Below, one piece after another: positions 41,863 to 50,391 of a stretch of 64,000 nucleotides of DNA. The number at the start of each line of letters is the position of its first letter. Position 1 is the first letter of the stretch. A model generated the notes under the pieces. It had not been told where the DNA came from. It worked only from the letters and a program-made list of their open reading frames with translations, and ran no database searches. The stretch comes from JALHNI01 sp044226365. GTDB taxonomy: Bacteria; Acidobacteriota; Terriglobia; Bryobacterales; Bryobacteraceae. A program made the position numbers and the translations under genes. The stretch lies in contig JBGAHE010000023.1 in the NCBI GenBank assembly GCA_044226365.1, positions 1 through 64,000 of the forward strand, in the 5' to 3' direction.

Positions 41863-42875
41863 GCGCCGGCTCCTTCCTGCTGCGGCCGCCAGACCTCAGG
41901 GTTTACGCAGTTCTCCGGCCGCTCGCCCTGCAGCACGGCGATCGCATTGGCCGCGCCGTGGCGCATCAACTCGTCCAACGACTCCTCCGAACAAGCCGCG
42001 GCGTGCGGCGTGAGCAACACATTCGGCAAGTCGAACAACGCATGCTGCGGCGCGGCCACCGGGGGACCGAAGAGGTCGAAACCTTCGTAAACGTCGAGCG
42101 CGGCGCCGCCCAAATGTCCCTGTCGTAACGCGTCCACCAGCGCGGTTTCATCCACCACCGCGCCGCGCGCCGTGTTCAGAAAGATGGCTCCCAGCTTCAT
42201 GCGGGCGAATTGCGGACCGCTCATCAGATGGCGCGTCTGCGGCGTGAGCGGCACGTGCAGCGAGACGAAGTCGCTGGTGGCGAGCAACTCGTCGAACGAC
42301 AAGCGGGTCACCCCGGCGGCGGCGAAGACTTCGTCGCTCGCGAGCGGATCACTGGCGGCGATCTTCAATCCGAAAGGCTGGGCGCGCCGGGCGACTTCCT
42401 GGGCAATCCGGCCGAAGCCGACCAAGCCCAGTTGCTTACCTTCGATACGGCGCATCCGTTCGGTGACGCGGGCGCGCCATTCGCCGGCGCGCATCGCCTG
42501 ATCGAGGCGCACCAGCTTGCGGGCAATGCCAAGCAGCAGGGCTAGTGTATGGTCGGCCACTTCCGCCAGGCAGAACTCGGGGACGTTCAGGACGGGGATG
42601 CGGCGGCGCGTAGCGGCCTGGACGTCTACGTTGTCGGTGCCGGAGCCGAAGCGGGAGATGACGGCGAGATTCGGTAGATGATCTATCATCGTCGATGTGA
42701 CCTTGGCGGACACCACACAGAGGGCGCGGGTGTCGCCGTGGCTCGCGACAAGATCAGTGGAAATCTGTTCTATTTCAATGAGTTCAAAGCCACCGGCCTG
42801 GTAGCGGGCGCGTTCTTCCGTCGAGAGGGGGAAGAGGGAGGCATTCGCGCGAAGGATTTTCTGCGGACGGGGCAT
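41859..42875 (-). CDS. D-isomer 2-hydroxyacid dehydrogenase (PGDH/CtBP-like)
   Basis: This is a 338-residue NAD-dependent dehydrogenase. The Rossmann motif is LGLVGFGRIAQEVARRAQPFG; the catalytic residues are Arg in FLNTARGAVVD, Glu in ALDVYEGFD and His in LLTPHAAACSEES. The N-terminal FGSGTDNVDVQAATRRRIPV is also standard. It interconverts a D-2-hydroxy acid and the 2-oxo acid, giving a logical substrate for the downstream E1 proteins. It is the first gene of the minus-strand operon. No ribosome-binding site is visible before the ATG at 42873-42875; the upstream DNA is occupied by a promoter-like and palindrome-rich region. Codon ATA within MIDHL is unusual and falls in a palindromic 12-mer. 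Confidence 0.87.
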   Translation of the reverse strand: MPRPQKILRANASLFPLSTEERARYQAGGFELIEIEQISTDLVASHGDTRALCVVSAKVTSTMIDHLPNLAVISRFGSGTDNVDVQAATRRRIPVLNVPEFCLAEVADHTLALLLGIARKLVRLDQAMRAGEWRARVTERMRRIEGKQLGLVGFGRIAQEVARRAQPFGLKIAASDPLASDEVFAAAGVTRLSFDELLATSDFVSLHVPLTPQTRHLMSGPQFARMKLGAIFLNTARGAVVDETALVDALRQGHLGGAALDVYEGFDLFGPPVAAPQHALFDLPNVLLTPHAAACSEESLDELMRHGAANAIAVLQGERPENCVNPEVWRPQQEGAGA

Positions 42876-43060
42876 TGATAGATTACGAAAATACGGTATC
42901 AGCCGCGGAATCGGCTGTCAATATGTCATTTTTTAAGAAGTTATGACGATTGAAGCCTTGACCGACCATATGTCCTATGATAGGTTATCACCGACCTGTA
43001 TTTGTGCCCGGCTGTGCTCGCAACAGCCCGTCACCATGCCAGTGCATAAGGAGTTTGGCC
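42876..43060 (+). promoter_or_regulatory. Divergent regulatory region between the dehydrogenase operon and a TonB-type receptor
   Basis: This 185-bp AT-richer region holds several palindromic elements. TGATA (42876-42880) and TATCA (42897-42901) form a wide dyad next to the dehydrogenase start. TGATA-GGT-TATCA (42978-42990) is a perfect 13-bp dyad in front of the receptor gene. For the minus strand, TTGACA (42921-42916) is followed after about 17 bp by a weak TACCGT, a possible operon promoter. AAGGAG at 43048-43053 is the receptor's ribosome-binding site. The dyads are candidates for the GntR/FCD regulator encoded in the operon. Confidence 0.55.
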
Positions 43061-46000
43061 ATGTCCGCTTTCGGCTTCAGGGCATTTTCGCTTTTCCGGA
43101 GGACCCTTCCCGGGCTTCTCCTCGCTACCAGTCTTCCGCTGCTTGCGCAGCAAAACGCCGCGAACATACTCGGCACCGTGACGGATCCTTCCGGGGCCGC
43201 CATCGCGGGAGTGAAGCTCACGGCTCTCGAAGAGGCCACCGGATTCAGCCGGGCGGCGCAGTCTGACGCTGACGGCTCCTTTGTCCTCCCGCTGCTTCCC
43301 ATCGGCCGCTACCGGCTGACGGCCGAAGCTACCGGCTTCAAGACCTTCATCCGAACCGGCATTGAGCTGCAGCTCAATCAGAACGCCCGCTTCACCGTCG
43401 AGATGCAAGTGGGCAGCGTGGCCGAGAACATCGAAGTCTCCGCCAGCACGCCGCTTGTCGATACGGTGAGTTCGGCCGGCGGCGACGTCGTCGAGCGCAA
43501 GCGCATTTCGGAGCTGCCGCTGAATGGCCGCAATCCCCTGCAACTCGCTTCGCTGTTGCCGGGTGTCACGGTCTCGAGCAACCCCACCGCCATCACCGGC
43601 GGCAATCGCGGCGCGAACTTCGTCAACGTCAACGGCTCGCGTCAGAACGAGACCGACTATCAGTTGGACGGCATGCGGTTTTCGGGCGCTTACAACAACT
43701 CCGGCATGAACTATCCGTCGCCGGACGCGCTGCAGGAGTTCAAGCTGATCACCAACTCCTACAGCGCCGAGTACGGTTACTATGCGGGGTCGATTTTCAC
43801 GGCCGTCACGCGGTCGGGCACCAACGAGATACACGGCGGCTTGTGGGAGTTCTTCCGGAACGACAAGCTGAACGCGCGCAACTTCTTTGCGTCGTCGGTG
43901 CCGATTCTCCGGCAGAATCAGTTCGGCGCCAGTGCCGGCTTCCCCATCTTCAAGAACAAGCTCTTCGGCTTCGCTTCCTACCAGGGTCTGCGGATTCGCG
44001 GCACCTCCATCGCTTCGTCTTTCCCGCTGACCGCGGCCGAACGTCAAGGCCAGCTCACCGGCACCTTCCGCGACCCGCTCACCGGGCAGCCGTTCCCCAA
44101 TAACACCATCCCGGCGAACCGCATCAACCCGGTGGCGCAGAAGCTGCTGAACGACATTATCCCGGTGGCGCCTTCGGACAATGGCGGCCTGCTGGTCACC
44201 ACGGGCTCCAACCCCACCAATGCCAACCACTACATCGGCAAGTTCGATTGGATCGCGAGCGCTAAGGATAACGTCAGCGTCAGCTATTTCTTCGACAAAA
44301 CGGCCTTCAGTTCGCCGTTCGCCAGCGGCCCGTATCCGGCTTACGGCCTCCGTAGCGAGGACCAGGTTGTCTCCGTCTTTTCGGTGAACTATACGCGCAG
44401 CTTCCGCCCGAATCTGTTGAACCAGTTCCGCGGCGGCAACTCCGGACAGGAAGAGACGCGGCGTTGCGACAAGTCGATTACGCCGCGGGATCTGGGCATC
44501 AATATCGATCTCGAAGGTCCGCCGCAGCCCCCGAACTTCAGCATCCCCGGCCGCTTCAGCATTGGTGGTTCGGGCTTCTGCAGTTGGGTGGAAGGCGGCA
44601 CGAACTTCCAGTTTGCCGACTCGATCACCTGGATCAAGGGCAAGCATCAGATCAAAGCCGGCGTCGACTTCTATCAGCGCAAGTTTCATCTGATCACTGC
44701 CTACCTTGACCCCGGCGCATTCACCTTTGACGGGTCAGCCACCGGCTCGGCCGTGGCCGACTTCCTGCTCGGCGAACTCACTAACGTTCAGCGCCGCCCC
44801 ATGCTCGACCTCGGCATGCGCTCGCGTGACTCCGCTTACTTCTTCCAGGACGACTTCAAAGTCTCCAAGCGCCTCACCCTGAACCTCGGCTTGCGTTACG
44901 AGTTGCTCGGCCCCTTTGATGAATACCGCGGCGTGCAACGTCCAAACGTGAAGATTCCACAGAACGCCAACTTCCGCCTGGGCGTGCAATCCACCGTGAT
45001 CCCCTCGGCGCCCGTCGGCTTGCTGTTCACGGGCGACAAGGCTCCGGACTTCCCCGATGGCCTGCCCAGTTCCATGGTCAAGCTCGACCGTAAGCAGATC
45101 CAGCCGCGCTTCGGCTTTGCCTACGATCTCTTCGGCAACGGCACCACCAGCCTGCGGGGCAGCTACGGCCTCTATAGCAACGCGCACTTCGGCGACATGG
45201 GCGCGCAGAGCTTCCAGAATCAGCCGTTCGTGCTGGGCCAGACGCTCTTCCGTCCCACGGGCGGCCTGAGCGATCCGTGGCGTGGTTTGCAGAATCCGTT
45301 CCCGCGCTCGCTGGACCTCACCGGCGGCAAGCAGCTCTTCTTCCTGCCCGGCGAAGTCTTCGGCTGGGACCCCACCTTTGGCATGCCGCGCGTGCAGATG
45401 ATCACGCTCGGCGTGCAGCGCGAGTTCTTCCGCAAGTTCGCCATCGATACGGGCTACGTCGGCAAGCTCAGCAGCCACCTGCAGGACACCATCAACGCCA
45501 ACCAGGCGATCTATATCCCGGGTAACGATGCCAGCGGCAATCCGCGCTCCACGCTGCAGAACATCGATTCGCGCCGCGCCCTGGTGCCGAACGTGTTCCA
45601 GAAGATCAACATGATCCGCTCGAATGGCAACGCTGCTTACCACTCCTACCAGATGACGGCCAAGTACCGGTCGAACAACCTCACGCTGCTGGCCGCCTAC
45701 ACCTGGTCCCGCAGCATCGACACGGGCCAGACGCCGAACGTGCAGGGCGTCGTCCACCAGGACAACTTCAACCCGCAACTCGACCGCGGCCTGTCGGACT
45801 TCAACCGTTCGCACGTCGTGCGGCTCTCGTGGGTTTATGACCTGCCGCGCTTCACGTCGCGCCGCGCGCTCGACCTGATCGCCGGCGGCTGGGAACTCTC
45901 CGGCATCACGTCCCTCACGTCGGGCGCGCCGTTCACCATCCGCACCGGCCGCGATAACTCGCTCACTGGCGCCGGCAACGACCGTCCGAACTTGGTCGGC

Positions 46001-46333
46001 AATCCTGACTTGGCCGACGGTCGCAGCCGGGGCGAGCAGATCATTCAGTACTTCAACACCTCGGCCTTCGCGCAGAACGCCATCGGGCAGTTCGGCAACC
46101 TGGGCCGCAACACGATGATCGGGCCGCGGCAAGCGAACACGGACCTGTCGATCATGAAGAACTTCCGCTTCCTGGAGCGCTATCAGCTGCAGTTCCGCGG
46201 CGAGCTGTATAACGCCTTCAATCAGGTGAACTTCGGCACGCCGGTGAACGTGGTGACGTCGTCCACGTTTGGCCGGTTGACGTCAGCGGCATCGCCTCGG
46301 GTGGTGCAGTTTGGCCTGAAGTTCAACTACTAG
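43061..46333 (+). CDS. Oar-like TonB-dependent outer-membrane protein of the 36-52 kb island
   Basis: This 1090-residue protein starts at the ATG at 43061, with AAGGAG 7 nt upstream. A signal peptide (about 1-35, ending LPLLAQQ) precedes a carboxypeptidase-regulatory-like domain (ILGTVTDPSGAAIAGVKL), a plug with NGRNPLQLASLLPGV, QLDGMRFSGAYNNSG and ITNSYSAEYGYYAGS, and a barrel ending FGLKFNY. It is divergent from the dehydrogenase operon and followed by a terminator, so it may be the outer-membrane uptake or binding component for that operon's substrate. The ligand is unknown. Its codon bias is weaker than that of the receptor at 21464. Confidence 0.9.
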   Translation: MSAFGFRAFSLFRRTLPGLLLATSLPLLAQQNAANILGTVTDPSGAAIAGVKLTALEEATGFSRAAQSDADGSFVLPLLPIGRYRLTAEATGFKTFIRTGIELQLNQNARFTVEMQVGSVAENIEVSASTPLVDTVSSAGGDVVERKRISELPLNGRNPLQLASLLPGVTVSSNPTAITGGNRGANFVNVNGSRQNETDYQLDGMRFSGAYNNSGMNYPSPDALQEFKLITNSYSAEYGYYAGSIFTAVTRSGTNEIHGGLWEFFRNDKLNARNFFASSVPILRQNQFGASAGFPIFKNKLFGFASYQGLRIRGTSIASSFPLTAAERQGQLTGTFRDPLTGQPFPNNTIPANRINPVAQKLLNDIIPVAPSDNGGLLVTTGSNPTNANHYIGKFDWIASAKDNVSVSYFFDKTAFSSPFASGPYPAYGLRSEDQVVSVFSVNYTRSFRPNLLNQFRGGNSGQEETRRCDKSITPRDLGINIDLEGPPQPPNFSIPGRFSIGGSGFCSWVEGGTNFQFADSITWIKGKHQIKAGVDFYQRKFHLITAYLDPGAFTFDGSATGSAVADFLLGELTNVQRRPMLDLGMRSRDSAYFFQDDFKVSKRLTLNLGLRYELLGPFDEYRGVQRPNVKIPQNANFRLGVQSTVIPSAPVGLLFTGDKAPDFPDGLPSSMVKLDRKQIQPRFGFAYDLFGNGTTSLRGSYGLYSNAHFGDMGAQSFQNQPFVLGQTLFRPTGGLSDPWRGLQNPFPRSLDLTGGKQLFFLPGEVFGWDPTFGMPRVQMITLGVQREFFRKFAIDTGYVGKLSSHLQDTINANQAIYIPGNDASGNPRSTLQNIDSRRALVPNVFQKINMIRSNGNAAYHSYQMTAKYRSNNLTLLAAYTWSRSIDTGQTPNVQGVVHQDNFNPQLDRGLSDFNRSHVVRLSWVYDLPRFTSRRALDLIAGGWELSGITSLTSGAPFTIRTGRDNSLTGAGNDRPNLVGNPDLADGRSRGEQIIQYFNTSAFAQNAIGQFGNLGRNTMIGPRQANTDLSIMKNFRFLERYQLQFRGELYNAFNQVNFGTPVNVVTSSTFGRLTSAASPRVVQFGLKFNY

Positions 46334-46344
46334 GGAGGACGGGG

Positions 46345-46374
46345 AAAGCCCGGCTCGAAAGGGCCGGGCTTTTT
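46345..46374 (+). terminator. Rho-independent terminator after the 1090-aa TonB-type gene
   Basis: AAAGCCCGGC (46345-46354) pairs with GCCGGGCTTT (46363-46372) over an 8-nt loop containing GAAA, followed directly by more T (TTTTC). It begins 11 bp after the stop codon. Confidence 0.9.
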
Positions 46375-46387
46375 CAGAATTCTGCAA

Positions 46388-46471
46388 ATGATAGATCATA
46401 GATCATTTAAGATATCGTAATCTATCTTCTTTCTCCTTTAGAATCAGATCAGAAATTAGGATTTGTTGACC
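46388..46471 (+). promoter_or_regulatory. AT-rich upstream region of the DUF1549 gene with candidate operators
   Basis: ATGATAGATCAT (46388-46399) is a dyad of 5-bp arms, followed by a second ATAGATCAT copy overlapping it. On the minus strand GATAGATTACGA lies at 46426-46415. The same two 12-mers occur near the start of the D-2-hydroxyacid dehydrogenase gene (42678-42689, minus strand, and 42877-42888, plus strand). TTGACC (46466-46471) is a possible -35; the matching -10 is weak. This suggests co-regulation of the two transcription units. Confidence 0.5.
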
Positions 46472-46515
46472 CAATGAGCATTTTGATGATAGCGTATGAG
46501 TCAGGACGAAGCGCC

Positions 46516-48924
46516 ATGTCCGCCCTTACCCTCGCTGTCTTCGCAACCTCTCTTCTCGCCGCCCAAACCTCGCCTGATAACACGCGCTATTTCGAAACCA
46601 ACATCCGCCCCCTGCTGGCCTCGCAGTGCTTTTCCTGCCATAGCTCCAAATCGAAGATGACCTTCGGCGGCTTGAAGATGGACCAGCGTGCGTCCTTCTT
46701 TCAAGGCGGCCAGTCCGGGCCGCTGGTAGTGCCCGGTAAGCCGGAGCAAAGCCGGCTGATTGAGGTAGTGAACTATGCCGGCGCCCTCAAGATGCCGCCC
46801 TCCGGCAAGCTGAAGCCGGAACAGATCGCCACGCTCACCGAATGGGTGAAGATGGGCGCGCCCTGGCCCGAAGAATCGAATGCCGCGCTGGAGGCGGAGC
46901 AGAAGTCCAAGGCCGCGCTCGATGCCCAGCGCCGTCAGTATTGGGCCTGGCAGCCGGTGCGGAAACCCGCGGCCGATGCGACCATTGACCGTTTCATCCT
47001 CGCCAAGCTTGCCGAAAAGCAAATCCCCCACGCGCCCGCCGCCGACAAACGCACGCTGATTCGCCGCGCCTACTTCGACCTCGCCGGACTGCCGCCTACC
47101 GCTTCCGAGGTTCAGGCCTTTCTCGCCGACTCCTCGCCGGACGCCTTTGCCAAAGTCGTGGACCGCCTGCTCGCCTCGTCCCACTTCGGGGAGCGCTGGG
47201 GCCGACATTGGCTCGACCTCACCTACTTCGCCGATAACCTCGAGATCGGGCGCAAAATTCCGGCCAAGGAAGCCTGGCGTTATCGCGACTACGTCATCGA
47301 TGCTTTCCAGAACGATAAGCCCTATCCGCAGTTCATCAAGGAACAGATTGCGGGCGATCTGCTGCCGGCGGACACCGACCCGCAACGGCGCGAGCAGGTG
47401 ATCGCTACCGGCTTTCTCGCCTTGGGACCCTGGCCGCTGGTCGCCGCCGACAAAGAGCAACTGCGCATGGACGTGGTGGACCTGCAACTGGATCTGGTGG
47501 GCAAAGCCTTCCTCGGCCTCACCATGGGCTGCGCCCGCTGCCATGACCACAAGTTCGATCCGATTCCCGCCAAAGATTACTACGCGATGGCCGGCATTCT
47601 GGGTAGCACTCTAACGCTCGATGGCCGCATCGACGGCATTTTCAGCGACGTGCACCGCACGCCCCTGCCGGAGACGCCCGAAGAGCTGCGAACGCGGGCG
47701 CAGGAGACTGAGAAGTATCTTGCCGCCTACACCGAGCTCAAGAAGAAGCTCAAGGCGCTCACCGATGAGAAAGAGCAGTTGAAGAAGGCTGAGAAGCCGG
47801 TGGCCGACCTGGACAAACAGATCGGCGAACTGAACAAGTCTCTCGGCCAGCTCGAGTTCAATCGTCCTGAGCCGCCGATGGCGCTGTCGGTGCGCGACGT
47901 CGATACGCCCGCCGATCACAAGATCAACATTCGCGGCAATTCGCATCTGCTGGGCGAACTGGTGCCGCGCAGCTTTGTGCAGGTGGCGATGTGGTCCGGG
48001 CCGCCGCAATTGGGCTATCGCGCTTCCGGCCGCTTGGAGATGGCCGATTGGATTGCCAATGAGAAGAATCCGCTCACCGCGCGCGTGATGGTGAATCGCC
48101 TGTGGCAGCATCTGTTCGGCGCGGGCCTCGTGCGCAGCGTGGATAACTTCGGCCTACGCGGCGAATTGCCCTCGCATCCTGAGTTACTCGACTATCTGGC
48201 CACGCGCTTCATGGAGCAGGGCTGGTCCGTTAAGAAGATCATTCGCGAGATTATGCTTTCGGAGACTTATCGCCAGTCGAGCGCGCATGTCGACAAGGCG
48301 GCCGAGGCAGATCCGGAGAACCGGCTGGTGTGGCGCATGAATCGCCGCCGCCTGGAAGGCGAGACGATTCGCGACTCGGTCCTGGCTCTCACCGGTTCGC
48401 TCGACGAACGGCGCGGCGGCCCCAGCCTGCCGCTGGAAGTGCCGGGGAACCTGAACGTCGGCAAGCCGGTGGAGTTCCGTGACGATGCCAAACTTCCGGA
48501 CGATTTGCTCAAGCGGCGCACCGTGTATCTGCCGGTGTTGCGCAAGAGCCAGCACAAGAGTCTGGACATTCTGAACCTGTTCGACTTTCCGGACGTGAAT
48601 CAGGTGAACGGAGCGCGCAGCGTCACCACCGTGCCCACGCAAGCGCTGTATCTCATCAACTCGCCCTTTCTGCAGGAGCAGTCGAAACGGCTGGCGACCT
48701 TAGCGGCGGAACACGCCACCAGCGGTCCGGCGCGGGTGCAATGGCTGATTGAGCGCGTGCTGGGCCGGGTGGCCGTGCCGGCGGACCAGTCGCGGGCCAG
48801 CGAATTTCTCACGAGCTTTGCCGCCGAATTGAAAGCTTCGGGCGAGGCGAATCCGGAAGCCACCGCCTGGGCGCGCTATTGCCATTCGCTGCTGGTGAGC
48901 AATGAGTTCTTATATTTGAAGTAG
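46516..48924 (+). CDS. PSCyt1-DUF1549-DUF1553 exported protein
   Basis: This protein of about 802 residues has a signal peptide (MSALTLAVFATSLLAAQ), an N-terminal cytochrome-like domain (PSCyt1) with CFSCH, DUF1549 (RAYFDLAGLPPTASEV...HFGERWGRHWLDL; GCARCHDHKFDPIPAKDYY, a second CxxCH), a charged coiled-coil insert (about 400-460) and DUF1553 (NPLTARVMVNRLWQHLFGAGLV...FDFPDVNQVNGARSVTTVPTQALYLIN). This architecture is abundant in Planctomycetota and Acidobacteriota with DUF1501 partners and is presumed to act in periplasmic oxidation or degradation of polymers. The ATG at 46516 is preferred (AGGA 9 nt upstream, opens the signal peptide); an upstream ATG at 46474 would add 14 residues. Confidence 0.88.
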   Translation: MSALTLAVFATSLLAAQTSPDNTRYFETNIRPLLASQCFSCHSSKSKMTFGGLKMDQRASFFQGGQSGPLVVPGKPEQSRLIEVVNYAGALKMPPSGKLKPEQIATLTEWVKMGAPWPEESNAALEAEQKSKAALDAQRRQYWAWQPVRKPAADATIDRFILAKLAEKQIPHAPAADKRTLIRRAYFDLAGLPPTASEVQAFLADSSPDAFAKVVDRLLASSHFGERWGRHWLDLTYFADNLEIGRKIPAKEAWRYRDYVIDAFQNDKPYPQFIKEQIAGDLLPADTDPQRREQVIATGFLALGPWPLVAADKEQLRMDVVDLQLDLVGKAFLGLTMGCARCHDHKFDPIPAKDYYAMAGILGSTLTLDGRIDGIFSDVHRTPLPETPEELRTRAQETEKYLAAYTELKKKLKALTDEKEQLKKAEKPVADLDKQIGELNKSLGQLEFNRPEPPMALSVRDVDTPADHKINIRGNSHLLGELVPRSFVQVAMWSGPPQLGYRASGRLEMADWIANEKNPLTARVMVNRLWQHLFGAGLVRSVDNFGLRGELPSHPELLDYLATRFMEQGWSVKKIIREIMLSETYRQSSAHVDKAAEADPENRLVWRMNRRRLEGETIRDSVLALTGSLDERRGGPSLPLEVPGNLNVGKPVEFRDDAKLPDDLLKRRTVYLPVLRKSQHKSLDILNLFDFPDVNQVNGARSVTTVPTQALYLINSPFLQEQSKRLATLAAEHATSGPARVQWLIERVLGRVAVPADQSRASEFLTSFAAELKASGEANPEATAWARYCHSLLVSNEFLYLK

Positions 48925-48938
48925 GGAAGGGAGCCTCC

Positions 48939-50387
48939 ATGAACGCACGTCATACTCCGTTGTTTGCCGCTTCCCGGCGCGACTTTCTCCGCCGCTACGG
49001 CTGCGGCTTCGGTGGCATGGCTCTCTCGGCGATGATGGCCCAGGGCGCCACGACCGTGAAGGCGAATCCGTTGGCGCCGAAAGAGCCACACTTTGCGCCC
49101 CGCGCCAAGCGCGTGATCTTCCTGTGGATGCAGGGCGGCCCCTCGCACATGGACTTGTTCGATTACAAGCCGCGCCTGGCGGCCGGCGGGGGCCAGAAGT
49201 TCCCTATCCCTTTGCCGGCGAATTACGAAGCCCCCGGCATCGGGCGGAACCTGATGATGGCGCCGATTTCGACCTTTAGTAAGCAGGGTCCGGCGGGCTT
49301 GCATATGTCGGATTGGCTGCCGAATTTGGGCAAAGTCTCCGACGAGTTATGCGTGCTGAATGGCATGCAGGCCGATTCGGAAGCGCACGCGCCGGCGGTC
49401 CGGCAGTTACACACGGGCCATACCGTGATGGTGCGGCCTTCGATCGGCTCCTGGGTCACTTACGGACTCGGCACCGAGAACAATAACTTACCCGGCTTTG
49501 TCACTCTGTGCCCGCAGGTGGGTGGCGATGGCGGCAGCACGCAGCTCTTCAGCAACGCCTTTCTCCCGGCCATCTATCAGGGCACGCCCATCGGCGAAGC
49601 GGGCAATGCGAAAGAAGCGCAGATCCGTTATCTCGAGGACAAGTCAGTCAGCTCGAAGCTCCAGCGCCAGCAAGTGGACTTGATCCAGGCGATGAACAAA
49701 AGCTACCTGCGCGACCTTGAGGCCGACCAGAACATGGAAGGCATGATCGAGTCCTTCGAACTCGCCTTCCGCATGCAGACCGAGGCGCCCTCGGTGCTCG
49801 ACTTAACCAAGGAATCGAAAGCCACGCTCGACCTTTACGGGATCGGCGAAAAGGCGACCGATAACTTCGGCCGCCAGTGTTTGCTGGCCCGCCGCTTAGT
49901 CGAAGCCGGCGTCCGTTTTGTGCAGATCACCGACGGTGGCTGGGACCATCATGGCGCCATCCGCAAAGGTTTGCCCGAACGGTGCAAGGCGATCGATCAG
50001 CCGATCGCGGCGTTGATCACCGACCTGAAGAAACGCGGCTTGCTGAAGGACACCCTGCTCGTCTGGTCCGGCGAGTTCGGGCGCACGCCGTTTGAGCAGG
50101 ATCTTTCTGAAGGCAAGGCTCCGGCCTCCGAACGCGGCCGCGAGCACAATCCGAAGGGCTTCACGGCCTGGATGGCTGGTGGCGGCGTGAAGGGCGGCAT
50201 GGTGCACGGCGAAACCGACGAGTACGGTTGGGAAGCAGTGAACGGCAAAGTCCACATCCACGACTTACACGCGACAGCCCTGCATCTGATGGGCATCGAT
50301 CACGAGCGGCTCACCTACCGCTACACCGGCCGCGACTTCCGGCTCACCGACGTTTACGGCCACGTGGTGAAAGAGATTCTGGCGTAG
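48939..50387 (+). CDS. DUF1501 family Tat-exported protein (DUF1549/1553 partner)
   Basis: This 482-residue protein has a clear twin-arginine signal, SRRDFLRRYGCGFGGMALSAMM. DUF1501 motifs include VIFLWMQGGPSHMDLFDYKP, SDWLPNLGKVSDELCVLNGM, QITDGGWDHH and WSGEFGRTPFEQ, with EHNPKGFTAWMAGGGVKGG near the end. The metal-site-like Asp/His residues of this alkaline-phosphatase-like superfamily are present. GGAAGGGAG precedes the ATG; the gap to the DUF1549 gene is 14 bp. Tat export indicates it folds with a cofactor or partner in the cytoplasm. Its activity is unknown; such genes were once labelled 'sulfatase-like'. Confidence 0.9.
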   Translation: MNARHTPLFAASRRDFLRRYGCGFGGMALSAMMAQGATTVKANPLAPKEPHFAPRAKRVIFLWMQGGPSHMDLFDYKPRLAAGGGQKFPIPLPANYEAPGIGRNLMMAPISTFSKQGPAGLHMSDWLPNLGKVSDELCVLNGMQADSEAHAPAVRQLHTGHTVMVRPSIGSWVTYGLGTENNNLPGFVTLCPQVGGDGGSTQLFSNAFLPAIYQGTPIGEAGNAKEAQIRYLEDKSVSSKLQRQQVDLIQAMNKSYLRDLEADQNMEGMIESFELAFRMQTEAPSVLDLTKESKATLDLYGIGEKATDNFGRQCLLARRLVEAGVRFVQITDGGWDHHGAIRKGLPERCKAIDQPIAALITDLKKRGLLKDTLLVWSGEFGRTPFEQDLSEGKAPASERGREHNPKGFTAWMAGGGVKGGMVHGETDEYGWEAVNGKVHIHDLHATALHLMGIDHERLTYRYTGRDFRLTDVYGHVVKEILA

Positions 50388-50391
50388 GGCG

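Noticed and set aside
43031..44689. Long minus-strand frames across the 1090-aa receptor gene (also 44735-46132)
   Set aside because: Arg/Val/Glu-rich shadow frames with no recognisable motif, opposite a complete receptor gene with a good ribosome-binding site.
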